Shown in pieces: positions 53,536-64,000 of a stretch of 64,000 bases of DNA (position 1 is the first letter of the stretch; every line of letters begins with the position of its first letter). Made by a program: the position numbers and the translations under genes. A model generated the notes under the pieces. The model saw only the letters and a list, made by a program, of their open reading frames with translations, searched no databases and had not been told where the DNA came from. Source of the DNA: Megalonaias nervosa (taxonomy: Eukaryota; Mollusca; Bivalvia; Unionida; Unionidae); contig JAECUM010012858.1 in assembly GCA_016617855.1 (NCBI GenBank), positions 1 to 64,000 of the forward strand. The letters are read 5' to 3'.

Positions 53536-53824
53536 ATGGAAATAAATGTAGCGCAGCGGAGCAGAGAATGGTTTGATTTACGTGCAAGTGTTTGCATCAC
53601 TTCCTCTAAGTTTGGTGATGCTGTTGGAGTTGGAAAGGGAAAACCATGGCATTTCTTTCTAGCTCACATTGAACAAAATGCTGATGATGATCACTTGGCA
53701 GATAACCCCTGTTTGCAGCATGGCATTGAGATGGAGAAGGTGATATGTGAAGCCTATGAGTTGTTGACTGGTCACAAGACAAGAGAATCTGGAATCTGGG
53801 TTCCGAAGGATGGCATGCTGAAAG
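53536..53824 (+). CDS. YqaJ-type nuclease gene, exon 1
   Basis: First coding exon of a host gene in three exons (53536-53824, 55083-55369, 63417-63725; about 294 codons in all). ATG 53536 gives MEINVAQRSREWFDLRASVC, the usual start of the lambda-exonuclease/YqaJ PD-(D/E)XK fold (Q-R-S..W..R). Further on, QHGIEMEKVICEAYELLTGH carries the conserved helix Glu. The exon ends AAAG|GTTGGG in phase 1. Similar single-domain proteins are common and multi-copy in invertebrates and often mobile-element related, so it may be a domesticated or repeated gene. It would cut or resect DNA. Confidence 0.75.
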
Positions 53825-55082
53825 GTTGGGTCAGTTATCACACACACATAAACAGAGACTATGAAAGTTGTTATCATCATTGCTTTCACCAGATACAGAT
53901 GAACATCTTTTCTTTTCACCCCAAACCTTCATGTATATGTTCCAGATGTTAATTTCTACGGTTCTGTATGAAATTCATTAAAAACTTATATTAAGTTCAT
54001 GTCTTCTTGCAGTGATTAACAATCCGTGTTACATATGCCTATATAGAAAGAAGTCTAAGTGAATGTTGATTTTAGCAGTTCATTGTGCTTCATCAGTTTT
54101 AGAAACAAAGTGGAACAGTATCAAGTATGCAGCTTTGATGAAAAACTCCTCACCTCAGTTTCTAAAAGTAATATTTAGCTTGAAAATCTATCATCTTGAA
54201 ATTTTTAAAATTATTAAATGTGTCAGCTGGCACAAAGAGAGTTTATAGTTGATTGGACCTAGCAGATATGTAAATAAGTATTTGTAGACACTGTGCAGCA
54301 CCTGCAGTAACATTGATTTTACGTAAGTTTCCCATTGTGTATTTGCATGTACCAATATCTCTGTGGGTCACATGGTTGATAAGGAAGGATCATCTCAGAA
54401 CTCATTTGTCTTTGGGTAAAGCTCCCAATGCAGCAGTAGGTTTTTTCTCTTTGCCTTATTGAAGATACAAATTCAATTTTAATAGGACCACTTGCTGAAT
54501 CCACAAAATAAGTAACAGTGAAAAGATGTCATTTTTTAAGAAAGCCATGAGCCAATGAAAATAATTCAGCTTATCGTTTTGTGCACAGTACTTAATTACA
54601 GGGGTATTTCCCTATTGAATTATACTGTTCATTTCTCCATGTTGCATATATCTTGATCAGCATTGTTCAGTATATGTGTTGCAATTCAATTAAGACTGAG
54701 TATACCTATGTTTCTTAAAAAAGCCGAGTCCAAAAGTTAAAAATGTCGACCCTGGACCTTGGAAATTTTCAGTGCCTGTAATAGTGACTGTTTTATCTGT
54801 CATGACTGGAACCACAGTTTTTGACCACCATGCTTATGATAATGATGGCAGTGCTAGTGTGAATATGGTGAATATGATTGTTGTCATTATGATCATGAGT
54901 GCCAATTTGATCATCCTTGGAACGGACACTTTAATCGTGATTATCATCATAGTTATAAATCTGAAAAATAAATGATAATTACACATGTTTTAAGTTTTAT
55001 ACTTCATCAATTTACCTAGTATTGTGTTGTATTTTCTGGCCATGAATTTAGTATTATAGTAATTTTGACTGACTGTTTCTAG

Positions 55083-55369
55083 GCCTGGTAGCTGCCAGCC
55101 CTGATGCTATTGTGTGTGACCCTGACACTATGTTTCCTGTTGGACTATGCGAGTTTAAAGCACCAGTATACAAGATATATGCAGATGGGATTCCCAGACA
55201 TTATATGGCTCAGATGCAAGGCCAGATGGCAATCACCAACCTCCCCTGGTGTGATTTCATGGCAGTGTGTACCAGGACAAGGGAAATAACTCTCCAGAGA
55301 GTTTTCTTTCATCAGGGTTATTGGCAGCATATGTCCACACTCTTGTATGCATTTTGTATGGCTGTTCAG
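55083..55369 (+). CDS. YqaJ-type nuclease gene, exon 2 (catalytic core)
   Basis: Acceptor TTTCTAG at 55077-55082 and donor CAG|GTATTG at 55369. The frame joins exon 1 in phase 1 and exits in phase 0. It carries the active-site motifs: Asp in ASPDAIV, Glu and Lys in GLCEFKAPV, and the Gln-rich helix MAQMQGQMAIT. These are the D-ExK and QxQ elements of the family, so the catalytic set looks complete. Confidence 0.78.
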
Positions 55370-56769
55370 GTATTGTTCTTGGACCTTTGTATTTCATGGA
55401 TTTGCTTACATACATGAAAAAAGTTGTAATTAAAGAATTTAAGATAAATTTCCAAAATACAGAACTAAAATTTCAGACTCAACATATCAGATGAACCTCA
55501 TGCTTGAAATTTTTAACAAATTTAGTGGGCTAATTTTATTTTAGATAGTCTTATACCTTCTTTCATTTCAAATTAAAAAAAAATACAAGAGCTTGTTGTA
55601 ATTTTCTATTAAAACCAAGAGTTACTTCATCTTAGTTCTGTTATTTAAAGTGGAAAATTTTTTTGAAAACTTTCTTAATGAGGTTGCAAATTATATAAGA
55701 CTTGTAAATTATATTGCATCAGGTTCTGAGGAAAGGAGAAACAAAACTGAAACCAAATGTTGAAGTGTTGTAAAAATTATGTGTATTGACAATCATTGTA
55801 TGAGGTGTGTTTCATGTTGGAATGGAGGAGCAGAAAAACTGAGTTGTCCATCCCACTGTCCCTCTGCATTTTGAGCAGCATTAATTGTTAAAAGTGTTGC
55901 AAATATTTTGGAATGTGTATTTGGAGTTTCAAAGAATTATATCTTTGCAAAGTTAAACATAAAATATACATCTGCAACAGTGGTTTGTTAAATATATCAT
56001 CATATTTATCACTGATATGAAAAGTTATTGTGTGACTTTATCATACATGTGATAAGTTGGAATTGCCAATGCAGGAGATTCATGTTTCTAATGTGGGATA
56101 TCTTTTGTCAACACATTGATGTAACCCTGATACCACTTTTCACTTACATTTTGAAACCGCTTCAGATTTGTTATATATTCACACAAAGTAAAATAAGAAA
56201 AGAAAAAGAAGAATGTTGAGGATTTCCATATTGACAATGATGAATGAAACTGGAGATTTTGAAGGCAATAAATAAGACACCCTTTGTCAATGTTTCTCAG
56301 ATATAACTAACTATTCACAAATATATAAGTTGATTTATTATATATTCATAAAAGTACTGTATTTGTCTACCTGTTATGAAGTTTGCAGATTACAGAACTG
56401 ATATATATGGTAATTAATGTAAATATTCATACCCTTGAATTTACAGGACACCATATTTTTAAAACTTGTAATAAATTTCAGTTGTACAAAAAATATTTTT
56501 GGACTTCTGGTATTTTTGTTAAAATCAAAGAATTTAAAAAAAATTGGATCCTAAGCTTAGGAGTGTTGTACAGGAAATCAGGTAATTGAATAGATGACTG
56601 TCAGACATTTTGGTTACCCATAGTTTTGCATGGATTGACTGAAGGTATTGTCAAGGATCAGCAATAAAAACAGCTGACATGTTCCACAACCCATAATCAC
56701 ACAATTCCCTAAAGAAAGAAGACATGTTCTCTCTCATGTGAGTTTCACAGTGTGGCTCATCTTTTAAAT

Positions 56770-57441
56770 TGTCACAGGTTGGATACATTTAATAAGCATG
56801 TATCATTTTGGTGATAGAAAGTTTCACAGGTTGGATACATTTAATAAACATGTCTCATTTTGGTGATAGAAAGTTTCACAGTTTGGATACATTTAATAAA
56901 CATGCCTTATTTTGGTGATAGAAAGTTTCACAGTTTGGATACATTTAATAGACATGCATCATTTTGGTGATAGAAAGTTTCACAGGTTGGATACATTTAA
57001 TAAACATGTATCATTTTGGTGATAGAAAGTTTCACAGGTTGGATACATTTAATAAACATGCCTTATTTTGGTGATAGAAAGTTTCACAGTTTGGATACAT
57101 TTAATAGACATGCATCATTTTGGTGATAGAAAGTTTCACAGGTTGGATACATTTAATAGACATGCATCATTTTGATGATAGAAAGTTTCACAGGTTGGAT
57201 ACATTTAATAAACATATATCATTTTGGTGATAGAAAGTTTCACAGGTTGGATACATTTAATAGACATGCATCATTTTGGTGATAGAAAGTTTCACAGTTT
57301 GGATACATTTAATAGACATGCATCATTTTGGTGATAGAAAGTTTCACAGTTTGGATACATTTAATAAACATGCCTTATTTTGGTGATAGAAAGTTTCACA
57401 GGTTGTATACATTTAAAGGACATGTATCATTTTGGTGATAA
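56770..57441. repeat. 52-bp minisatellite, about 13 units
   Basis: The unit reads GTTTCACAGGTTGGATACAT, then TTAATAAACATG.MTYATTTTGG and TGATAGAAA. Variants alternate between AGGTTGG/AGTTTGG, AAACATG/AGACATG and CCTTATT/GCATCATT, with combinations of these variants recurring along the array, suggesting expansion by higher-order steps. Edge units are degenerate. Confidence 0.92.
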
Positions 57442-59433
57442 GAACTGTCAGAGGATTGGATAATTTTAAAAGACAAATATCATTTTGTGATACAATCTAT
57501 TATGACACTGCTTTACATTATGAAACAATCCTAATATTAGAACTCCTCCAGTCAGCATTTGCATACATTTTTATCATCTGGATCATGGTCATTTTTGGAG
57601 GTAAATTTCCAATGATGATTGATACTTGTTCTGCTTTTATCAGTTGAGTTTGTTAATATTTTATGTCCATTCAGCGGATTAAAGAACATGTTATCTGATA
57701 TGGTTCAGCTTGTCCAGAGTTTACAGAAATTGAAGTCATTATATCATTTAGGGCTGGTCACTAGGCATATCTGGGTAAAGTTTTCTTGTTTTTAATGGAA
57801 TTTTAACACATTATGGGCTATATTACGGTGAGGAAATTGAGCAATTTGCCTTTTCCACAGACAGGCAGAGGGAGCCAACACAGGACTGGCCTGGGCAGAT
57901 ATTGAACCTCATACCCATGAAGTATGAGTCCAACAGCCAACCAAGCAAAGCTACTACAGCTTCCATATTTGGGTACTGTGCACATTTACTACCAATGGCA
58001 GGACATGTACATGAATAGACTGACACCAGAATTGATAATTATAGCAACATCAGGTTTTCACTGAAAGACTTCATATGATATATCCTGAGTGAAAATGGTA
58101 TTTATCAGACCTACAACTTGGCTTCCATTGTAACCATCTTGAAAATCATGTTACAGCTTGAATAAATAGTCCTATATACAAGCAGTTTTCACTGAAAGAC
58201 CTCTTATGATGTCCTGTTTTTCCTCTGTGGAAATGGTGCTGATCAGTGGAGGCCATTTTGAAAACTTTGTTGTCACTACTCCTTTTGAAGATATGGACCA
58301 ATCAACATTTTTTTTAGTTTTCACTTAAACACTTCACAATACATGTAGTTGGTCATCAGTGGCACTGATGCCAATGTGACATCCCAAAATATGAAATATC
58401 TCACTACAGCAACTTCTCCACATTTGATGGCCATACAAAAGCCCCCACTTCTTTCTTGCAGTATAGTTATTCCTGTATTGAAATAATGCACATCTAACCT
58501 CCAAAATGGCTGTTATGATGGACATCCTGGAAATCTTTCATGATCATATTTATTAGATAGTTTTATTGGCATGAAGATGGTATCATGCCACCACTACATC
58601 ACTGTAGTTGCAATATATAGCTGTTTCTGAATGAAAATGATAATGAGCAGTTTTCTAGCATGATCTCATAATAACCATTGTGAAAATTTTGCCTCTACTC
58701 TTATATATGGGGTTTTTGTGGCAAAACATCTTTCAGATTAACCAGCTATTCAGACATTTTAGTTTTGTAAAATTCAACAAGTAGGCAGATTTTTAAGTAA
58801 ATTTAGTTTCTCCAAGAAGTACCCAATCACATTGATTTAGGGAATATTAACCTGCTATCTCATGAATCAAGCATGGTGGTTGGGATGGTTTCTAAGTAAT
58901 GTGATTGGGTAAGCATTTAAGTACTTTAAAATTTGCTTTCTTCTTCAAATACATTCCACAATCACATTATGTTACGAGAATAAGTAATAGGAGGAGGGGA
59001 TTCTGAACCTCCAACCTATACCTCATGTATCCTTCAAGGGAAGAATGGCTGGATTCCCCATTTGAAAGATAACCCGTTCTCTTAATTACATAAGCAACAC
59101 AGTCTGGGTTCAATTGACCTTTGACCCTAACATACGGTTAAGAAGATGAATATTGAAATTTTCTTCCCTACAAAATTTCACTGGCGAATCCAGCGAAGCA
59201 AACAGGCTGTATTGATTGATCTAGTTGGGTCTGGTGGCTGTCTGTGACGGTAACCTATTTTGGGCTACAAAGCCTATCTGTGTCAAAAGAACCACTGAAC
59301 CCTCTATCTGAACTGAAAAGAGTTTGGGTCAACATAAAGGGCATGTTGCTCACTTACCCTGCATACAGAAGCTAAAGCTATTTTTGGATGTGATCATGAC
59401 TGTCTGATCGAGGGAACTTGAAAATGGGTGCTA

Positions 59434-60069
59434 TTATGCTTGCATTTTTATTTGTAAGGGGACAAGAAAGCCAAGCGAGATCATGTCTGCTGCCACATTA
59501 AATAAACCGAGGAGTTGCAAACACTCTCTCACTGAAATCCAAGTCCTGTTGGAAATGGACTCGATGAGTTCGATGATTCTGATTATGTAAACACGAGGAA
59601 GTTGCACCAGATTCCAATTGGTTAAAAGTTCCATGCCCAGGTGGACAAAACTCTGTGATGGATAGAGGTTTGACTTTTCCCAGTTCACTAGCAAGCCCAG
59701 ATGATCTAGAAAGGAGAGGAGATTGTTCCTTCCTTGGGTTAGGATAGAACTAACCATATGGTTCTGGAGGGTGTTCTCCAGGTACGATGCAATCTGTAAT
59801 CTTGGTAAAAGGGCTGATCTTGAAGCCCAAGGGGAGAACTTTGAACTGATAAACTGTGTCACGGTAAGCAAAATGGAAAAAATTTTCATGACATGGGGGT
59901 GAGGGTGGGGAATAGGGACTTGAAAGTATGAGTTGGTCAGATTGAGACTGACTACATACTCATCCCGTTCAACAGAGAGGTGGATCTCGCCATCTCCATC
60001 TTGAAATTTGGAGACGCAATCGGTTGAGGTGACACAGTTTGATGTCTCAACTTGCCATTTGTTTTCCAA
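59434..60069 (-). pseudogene. DIRS-like reverse transcriptase remnant
   Basis: About 211 open codons with YVVSLNLTNSYFQVPIPHP (RT motif A region, where Asp is replaced by Asn), then after degraded text FLDHLGLLVNWEKSNLYPSQ and FVHLGMELLTNW, wording typical of the RT/connection region of DIRS-type and related tyrosine-recombinase retroelements. The YxDD block is not seen. Sequence at 60440-61030 on the same strand may be leftover gag or the 5' part of pol, but I cannot show it. Confidence 0.6.
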
Positions 60070-61392
60070 ATGAGAAAAGAGCCTTGATTAAAACCCTGAG
60101 GATTGTGGTCTTTGCACAAGCTACACTTTTTTAATCTTTTTATTTGATGAACACCATGTCACCAGTTATAGAAATGCATCCTTCTACTGATCTGATGGTG
60201 CATCTGTTAAGAGGGGAGAGGAAGGAGAGGGGTTGTTGTTGTTGTTGATGAATGAAACAAGAAGTCCCTCCGAAATGACCTGGATCCCCCACCCACCCCC
60301 CACCCCCCGTTTGGAAGGAATAGGGAGATCAAGTGAGCTTAAAGTTCACTTTCTTACTGCCTCTGTTTGATTGCTTCCTAACAATCAATATTGGTGAACA
60401 TGTTACAGAAGATCCATTGTCCAGAGGCTGCTTAACATCCCTTCACACTGGCAGGGTCTGAGTGGTTCCAAACTCCTGTGTGGTTTGGGCTGAGAGGTGG
60501 AGGGGCAGTTCCTTAGCTGCCTGCCTCCAAACTTCTTCTATTCTTTCTCCAAGAGCAATAGTGACCCAAACAGGGCTGTTTGGAAAGGGAGGGTATGATG
60601 AGGTTGAGAGATGAGGATCACAGAAGTGCGACACATCCTATCAGGTGTAAATCTGCCAAGACTTTAAAGTATTGATGTGGTATGGTAAACAGTCCTGGTC
60701 AATGCAAGGGCAGTTGGTTCCTAAGCATGGCTATTGCTTGGTGACTCAGATGAGTCTGAAACATGCCAATGCGACCAATGCAACACTGAAGATGGAGCAA
60801 CGACATCCCAAACCAGCTCTGACGTGGCAGGGAATGCCTTTTGTCCACATCGAGATCTACTGATTCTTTAGCATTATAGTCCTGTGTAGCGGTTGGGGGT
60901 GGAAGGCATTCAGAAGTAGCCAACACTGTAAAAATGTCCTTGACGATGGCTTGAAAGCTTAACTTCAGTCCGTTCCAGGGTCGGATCTGAGTATATGAAG
61001 GATGGTTGATTTGCAGGAGTTTTGTCACACTAACTGTGCATCAAGGCCCAGTCTGGGTCTACTTGAAGCTCTAGATAAGATATACCAGGTGGCATGAAGA
61101 CTCAACTCCATCTCTATGAAAATATCACTAGCTCTTCCTTGTGGACAAGCAGTGAACATACCAAAGTCCAGCACTGCTGGAACTGCCGGCTGGTTTGCCC
61201 AGCAAATGGTAGGCCTGGAAGCTGGCTGTATAGAAGATGACTATCACTGTTACCGGCCAGTCCAAGGGACTGGCTGGACATACTGGTTTCTCATTGAACT
61301 CTCTGTCATAGTAAGAGTTTGTCATGGGCGGTACAGTTAGACAGATGGATCTGTCACTAAGATCCCCATAAGTCAAAGTTGGCTGGACCGAT

Positions 61393-61950
61393 TCATTGAA
61401 AAGGTCGCCATGTTTGGACAGCTGGTGACGGTTGGACAGTCGATGATGGTGCGGTTTTATTATGCATTAGATCCAATGGATCCTGTACAAACCTCATGCA
61501 TCCGGTCTTATAGGACCAAAGACCATGCTCGGACATTTGTGTTGGGAGACTTACGCCTACTGAGCTGCCTAATATTGGGAAATTGGGGAACACTGCCCCA
61601 ATGAGTCGGAAATGCAAGCAATGAGCTAGTTGGCTGGGCCGTCTTCTCAAAAGGTCTTCGATGCTGGATAGCCGGTGATAGCTAGATGGCTGGTAACTGT
61701 GTGGTGGTATAAGAAGGTGGACTCAAAGGGTCAGGCATGAACCCCATGCACCATGACTTACAGGCCAGAAGGCCACACTCATACATGGGGTGGGTGGGAC
61801 TTATGCCTACTGGGCTGCCTATTATTGGGGGACATTCCCCAGTGAGTTGGTATTGCCCAGAATGAACTGTGGGTTGTCTTCCTTGATTTGTTCTGTCTTC
61901 CTTCCCTTCACTGCCATGTGGACTATTGCTTTGAATGTGCATTTCATGCA
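61393..61950. repeat. Two diverged tandem units of about 290 bp
   Basis: The parts near 61490-61605 and 61735-61855 share CATGCA.C, GCTCGGACAT/CACTCATACAT, GGGACTTATGCCTACTGGGCTGCCTA-like text (seen as ACTTAYGCCTACTGRGCTGC) and CCCCARTGAGT. Probably a degenerate repeat within the retroelement debris; no gene. Confidence 0.6.
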
Positions 61951-63416
61951 TTTAGTAGACATTTCTCCTTAAATGACACAGAATGAGAAAACAAAGCATA
62001 GATTAGCCAATCAGTATGTGATTAACTACCTAATACCATAGCTAAAACTTTGATCATGAATTACGCACGCTGCATGTTATAAACAATGTACACATAATAC
62101 GTACAAAAACATGAGTCATGGTAGACTTTCATGCTCTGAAGTTGCATTATAGCATTTAGATGACATTCTGCTGAATGATACAAGAAAAAAGCGCAAAGCA
62201 TAAATTGGCAATTCATCATGTTACTAACTAACTAATATATAAATACATTCCTCGTTCCTAATGGAGTAATCGAAAAGAAAGTCATTGTTGCATTAGAAAC
62301 TTAAAGACAATGCTTTGGGAGTATGCATTCATACATATAATTGTCCTTTCTACAGAAGCAACAAATAGAATGGAAAAGGAAGCATAAATTAGTAATGCAG
62401 CATGTAAATAACTCGCTTAAACCAACTCCGTTACAAACAGTGCAAGTGAAAAAGTCAAAGCCGCACTGACTGGTAATCACCTTGTCGGAGGTAAATGATA
62501 GCATGGTGATGTGGTCTTAAAAGGAGAAAGTCCCTAAAGGTGACAAAATCACTGAAGTTAGCAGATATTGTAACCTGCAGTAAAATGATTAATCCACACA
62601 ATAAATGCAAAAGGAACTTTGTATGAGTCAGTTAGAACACGTAAAAAGCTCTGATTGTTGGAGGATAAACTGTATGATGTCACGTACAGAAGCGAAGCTA
62701 AAAACTAGCGACTCATGGTGGTGCCAAGGGAGGTAATAGGCAAGAGTTATTGCCCTTTGTCTATTGACATGGACAGTAAAAGAGGATTTTCATCTTTTAG
62801 TTGGGCTGGATTCGTGATCTGCAGGCCTGTCGGAGATGTGGGTCAGTTTCACACAGAACTAAGACTGGATCAGTATAGCAGTAATGTGATATAGATCTAT
62901 ATATCACATTCTGATGCAGTAATTGATAATCATTTTAAACTGGACTGGTTCATTCAGAAATTTTAAAATTCTGACAAATACTCAACTTGTCAAGATCACT
63001 TATGTTCAAGAAATGGAATAAATTAATAAACAGGTTTTCTTCTGTATGAATGAGTCAAACATGACAGGAAGTAAACAAAGTTGATCATGTAGAGCTACAT
63101 GCCTTAGTCTTGGCTTTGCATTTGCCTGTGCAATTAATTGTGCAGATACACAAATAAGCATGTCCTTTTTCGTATTTCTTTAACATTTTATGTACTTGTT
63201 CTTGGTGTTCTTATTAAATTGAACATTGAATATAATATGGCTCAAGTTAGGAAAACATGGCAACAGTCTACAAGTTAACATACCTGAATAGCATTAAATA
63301 TGCATCATCAATACATATCACGTATCAAATTGCATATTATGTTACATATTGTGTCAGAAGTGAGCTATTGACCCCCAATCCATCTTTTTAGATGCAACTT
63401 TTCTTAACAATTGCAG

Positions 63417-63725
63417 GAGTCCAGACATCTGAATACGAGAGACATTAATTCTGTGCAATTCTATGCATTTGAAGAAATTAAAAAGTGGACTGGAAGTGAG
63501 AGGATTCAAGGAGAGGAGGAAATAGTCGTGCAAAACTTGCTACATAACAAAGCACCATATTTATGTGGTCCATCCGAGGTTTTGTTCACATATGATTTGC
63601 TGCTTGGTGTGAAAGATGGCAATTCATCAACTGATGAAGCTCACCAGAAAGATGTAATCAGTCAGATTGATAAAGAGATTGAAGATCAAGAAGTAGAAAG
63701 AGAAATGATTGCATTAGACTATTAG
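63417..63725 (+). CDS. YqaJ-type nuclease gene, exon 3 (C-terminus)
   Basis: Follows acceptor TTGCAG (63411-63416) and joins exon 2 in phase 0: ESRHLNTRDINSVQFYAFEE. It encodes an acidic, helical tail ending in EREMIALDY and a stop at 63725. AATTAAAC and ATTAAAAA downstream near 63760-63775 are possible weak polyadenylation signals. The joint is supported by matching splice sites and phase only, so expression data would be needed to rule out a chance open frame. Confidence 0.55.
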   Translation, partial: ESRHLNTRDINSVQFYAFEEIKKWTGSERIQGEEEIVVQNLLHNKAPYLCGPSEVLFTYDLLLGVKDGNSSTDEAHQKDVISQIDKEIEDQEVEREMIALDY

Positions 63726-64000
63726 ATTAATATTAGACTTTTAATGAAATCATCTTTGAATTAAACACTCATTAAAAATAGATTACAATTCAACTATCAT
63801 TGATAAGTTGATTGATGTTTTCTGTTTTGTATACATTTATACACAGGACAACATAAATTATACAGACTGATATTTGTAAATCTAGAATGCATTTTTCTCC
63901 ACATCGTTAGGGTTCTTCTTAATGACCTGTTAATTAGACAAATTCCTTATGTCCAATTAGACAGGAAATTTAACATTACAGTAACTGGAAATCATTTGGC

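Larger units (their letters stand above)
55370..63416. other. Second intron of the YqaJ gene (about 8 kb)
   Basis: Starts GTATTG and ends AACAATTGCAG. It contains a 52-bp minisatellite (56770-57441), a DIRS-like reverse transcriptase remnant (59434-60069), diverged tandem repeats (61393-61950) and a pair of loosely similar segments near 58045 and 58180 (TTTTCACTGAAAGAC). Otherwise it is AT-rich DNA with no gene I can support. Confidence 0.55.

Noticed and set aside
56770..57441. CRISPR array
   Set aside because: The 52-bp units follow each other directly without unique spacers, in animal DNA; this is a minisatellite.
60443..61028. Gag gene of the DIRS-like element
   Set aside because: Only short open frames without recognisable motifs; position alone is not enough.

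Overview
The window is nuclear DNA of an AT-rich, repeat-loaded animal genome. A spliced gene with GT/AG introns, tRNA-derived SINEs with target-site duplications, microsatellites, a 52-bp minisatellite and a DIRS-like reverse transcriptase remnant all point to a metazoan. A marine invertebrate, perhaps a mollusc, is my guess from the style of the repeats, not a demonstrated fact.

About two thirds of the window consists of three Polinton/Maverick-class (virus-like, self-synthesising) elements inserted into other transposons. Element A (4399-35607, about 15.3 kb of its own sequence) sits inside a DDE-type DNA transposon remnant (about 716-35641). Element B (19400-35301, 15.9 kb) is inserted in opposite orientation inside the right terminal inverted repeat (TIR) of A, flanked by AAACG. 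Element C (36832-46731, 9.9 kb) sits inside a third transposon (about 36469-47874) that has long TIRs and a 9-bp target duplication. All three Polintons begin AG, end CT and show 5-bp duplications (6 bp if one terminal base is assigned differently).

A and B are diverged relatives with the same gene order, read from the capsid end: a TIR-proximal Q-rich protein with an N-terminal HSARL motif, a pVI-like minor protein, the double-jelly-roll major capsid protein, an Ala-rich hydrophobic protein, an adenain-like protease, a fibre-like protein, a two-segment membrane protein, a penton/PY-like structural protein, a variable region, a double zinc-ribbon protein, a large polymerase-like/SF1-helicase gene (with a C-terminal HNH domain in B), a retroviral-type integrase, a zinc-ribbon/PLA2-like protein and an A32-like packaging ATPase. 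Together these would make, cleave and fill a virion (capsid, protease, ATPase), breach membranes (PLA2), replicate DNA (polymerase-helicase) and integrate. Many genes carry stops and frameshifts. The A capsid, fibre and membrane genes remain open, as does the B Ala-rich protein.

C is different. It has a conventional protein-primed DNA polymerase B, no capsid or integrase genes, and two nearly identical 3.37-kb inverted arms around a 3.17-kb loop, like a snap-back deletion genome. The right part (48-64 kb) is host DNA: SINEs, a three-exon YqaJ-type nuclease gene with an intron of about 8 kb, the minisatellite and retroelement debris.
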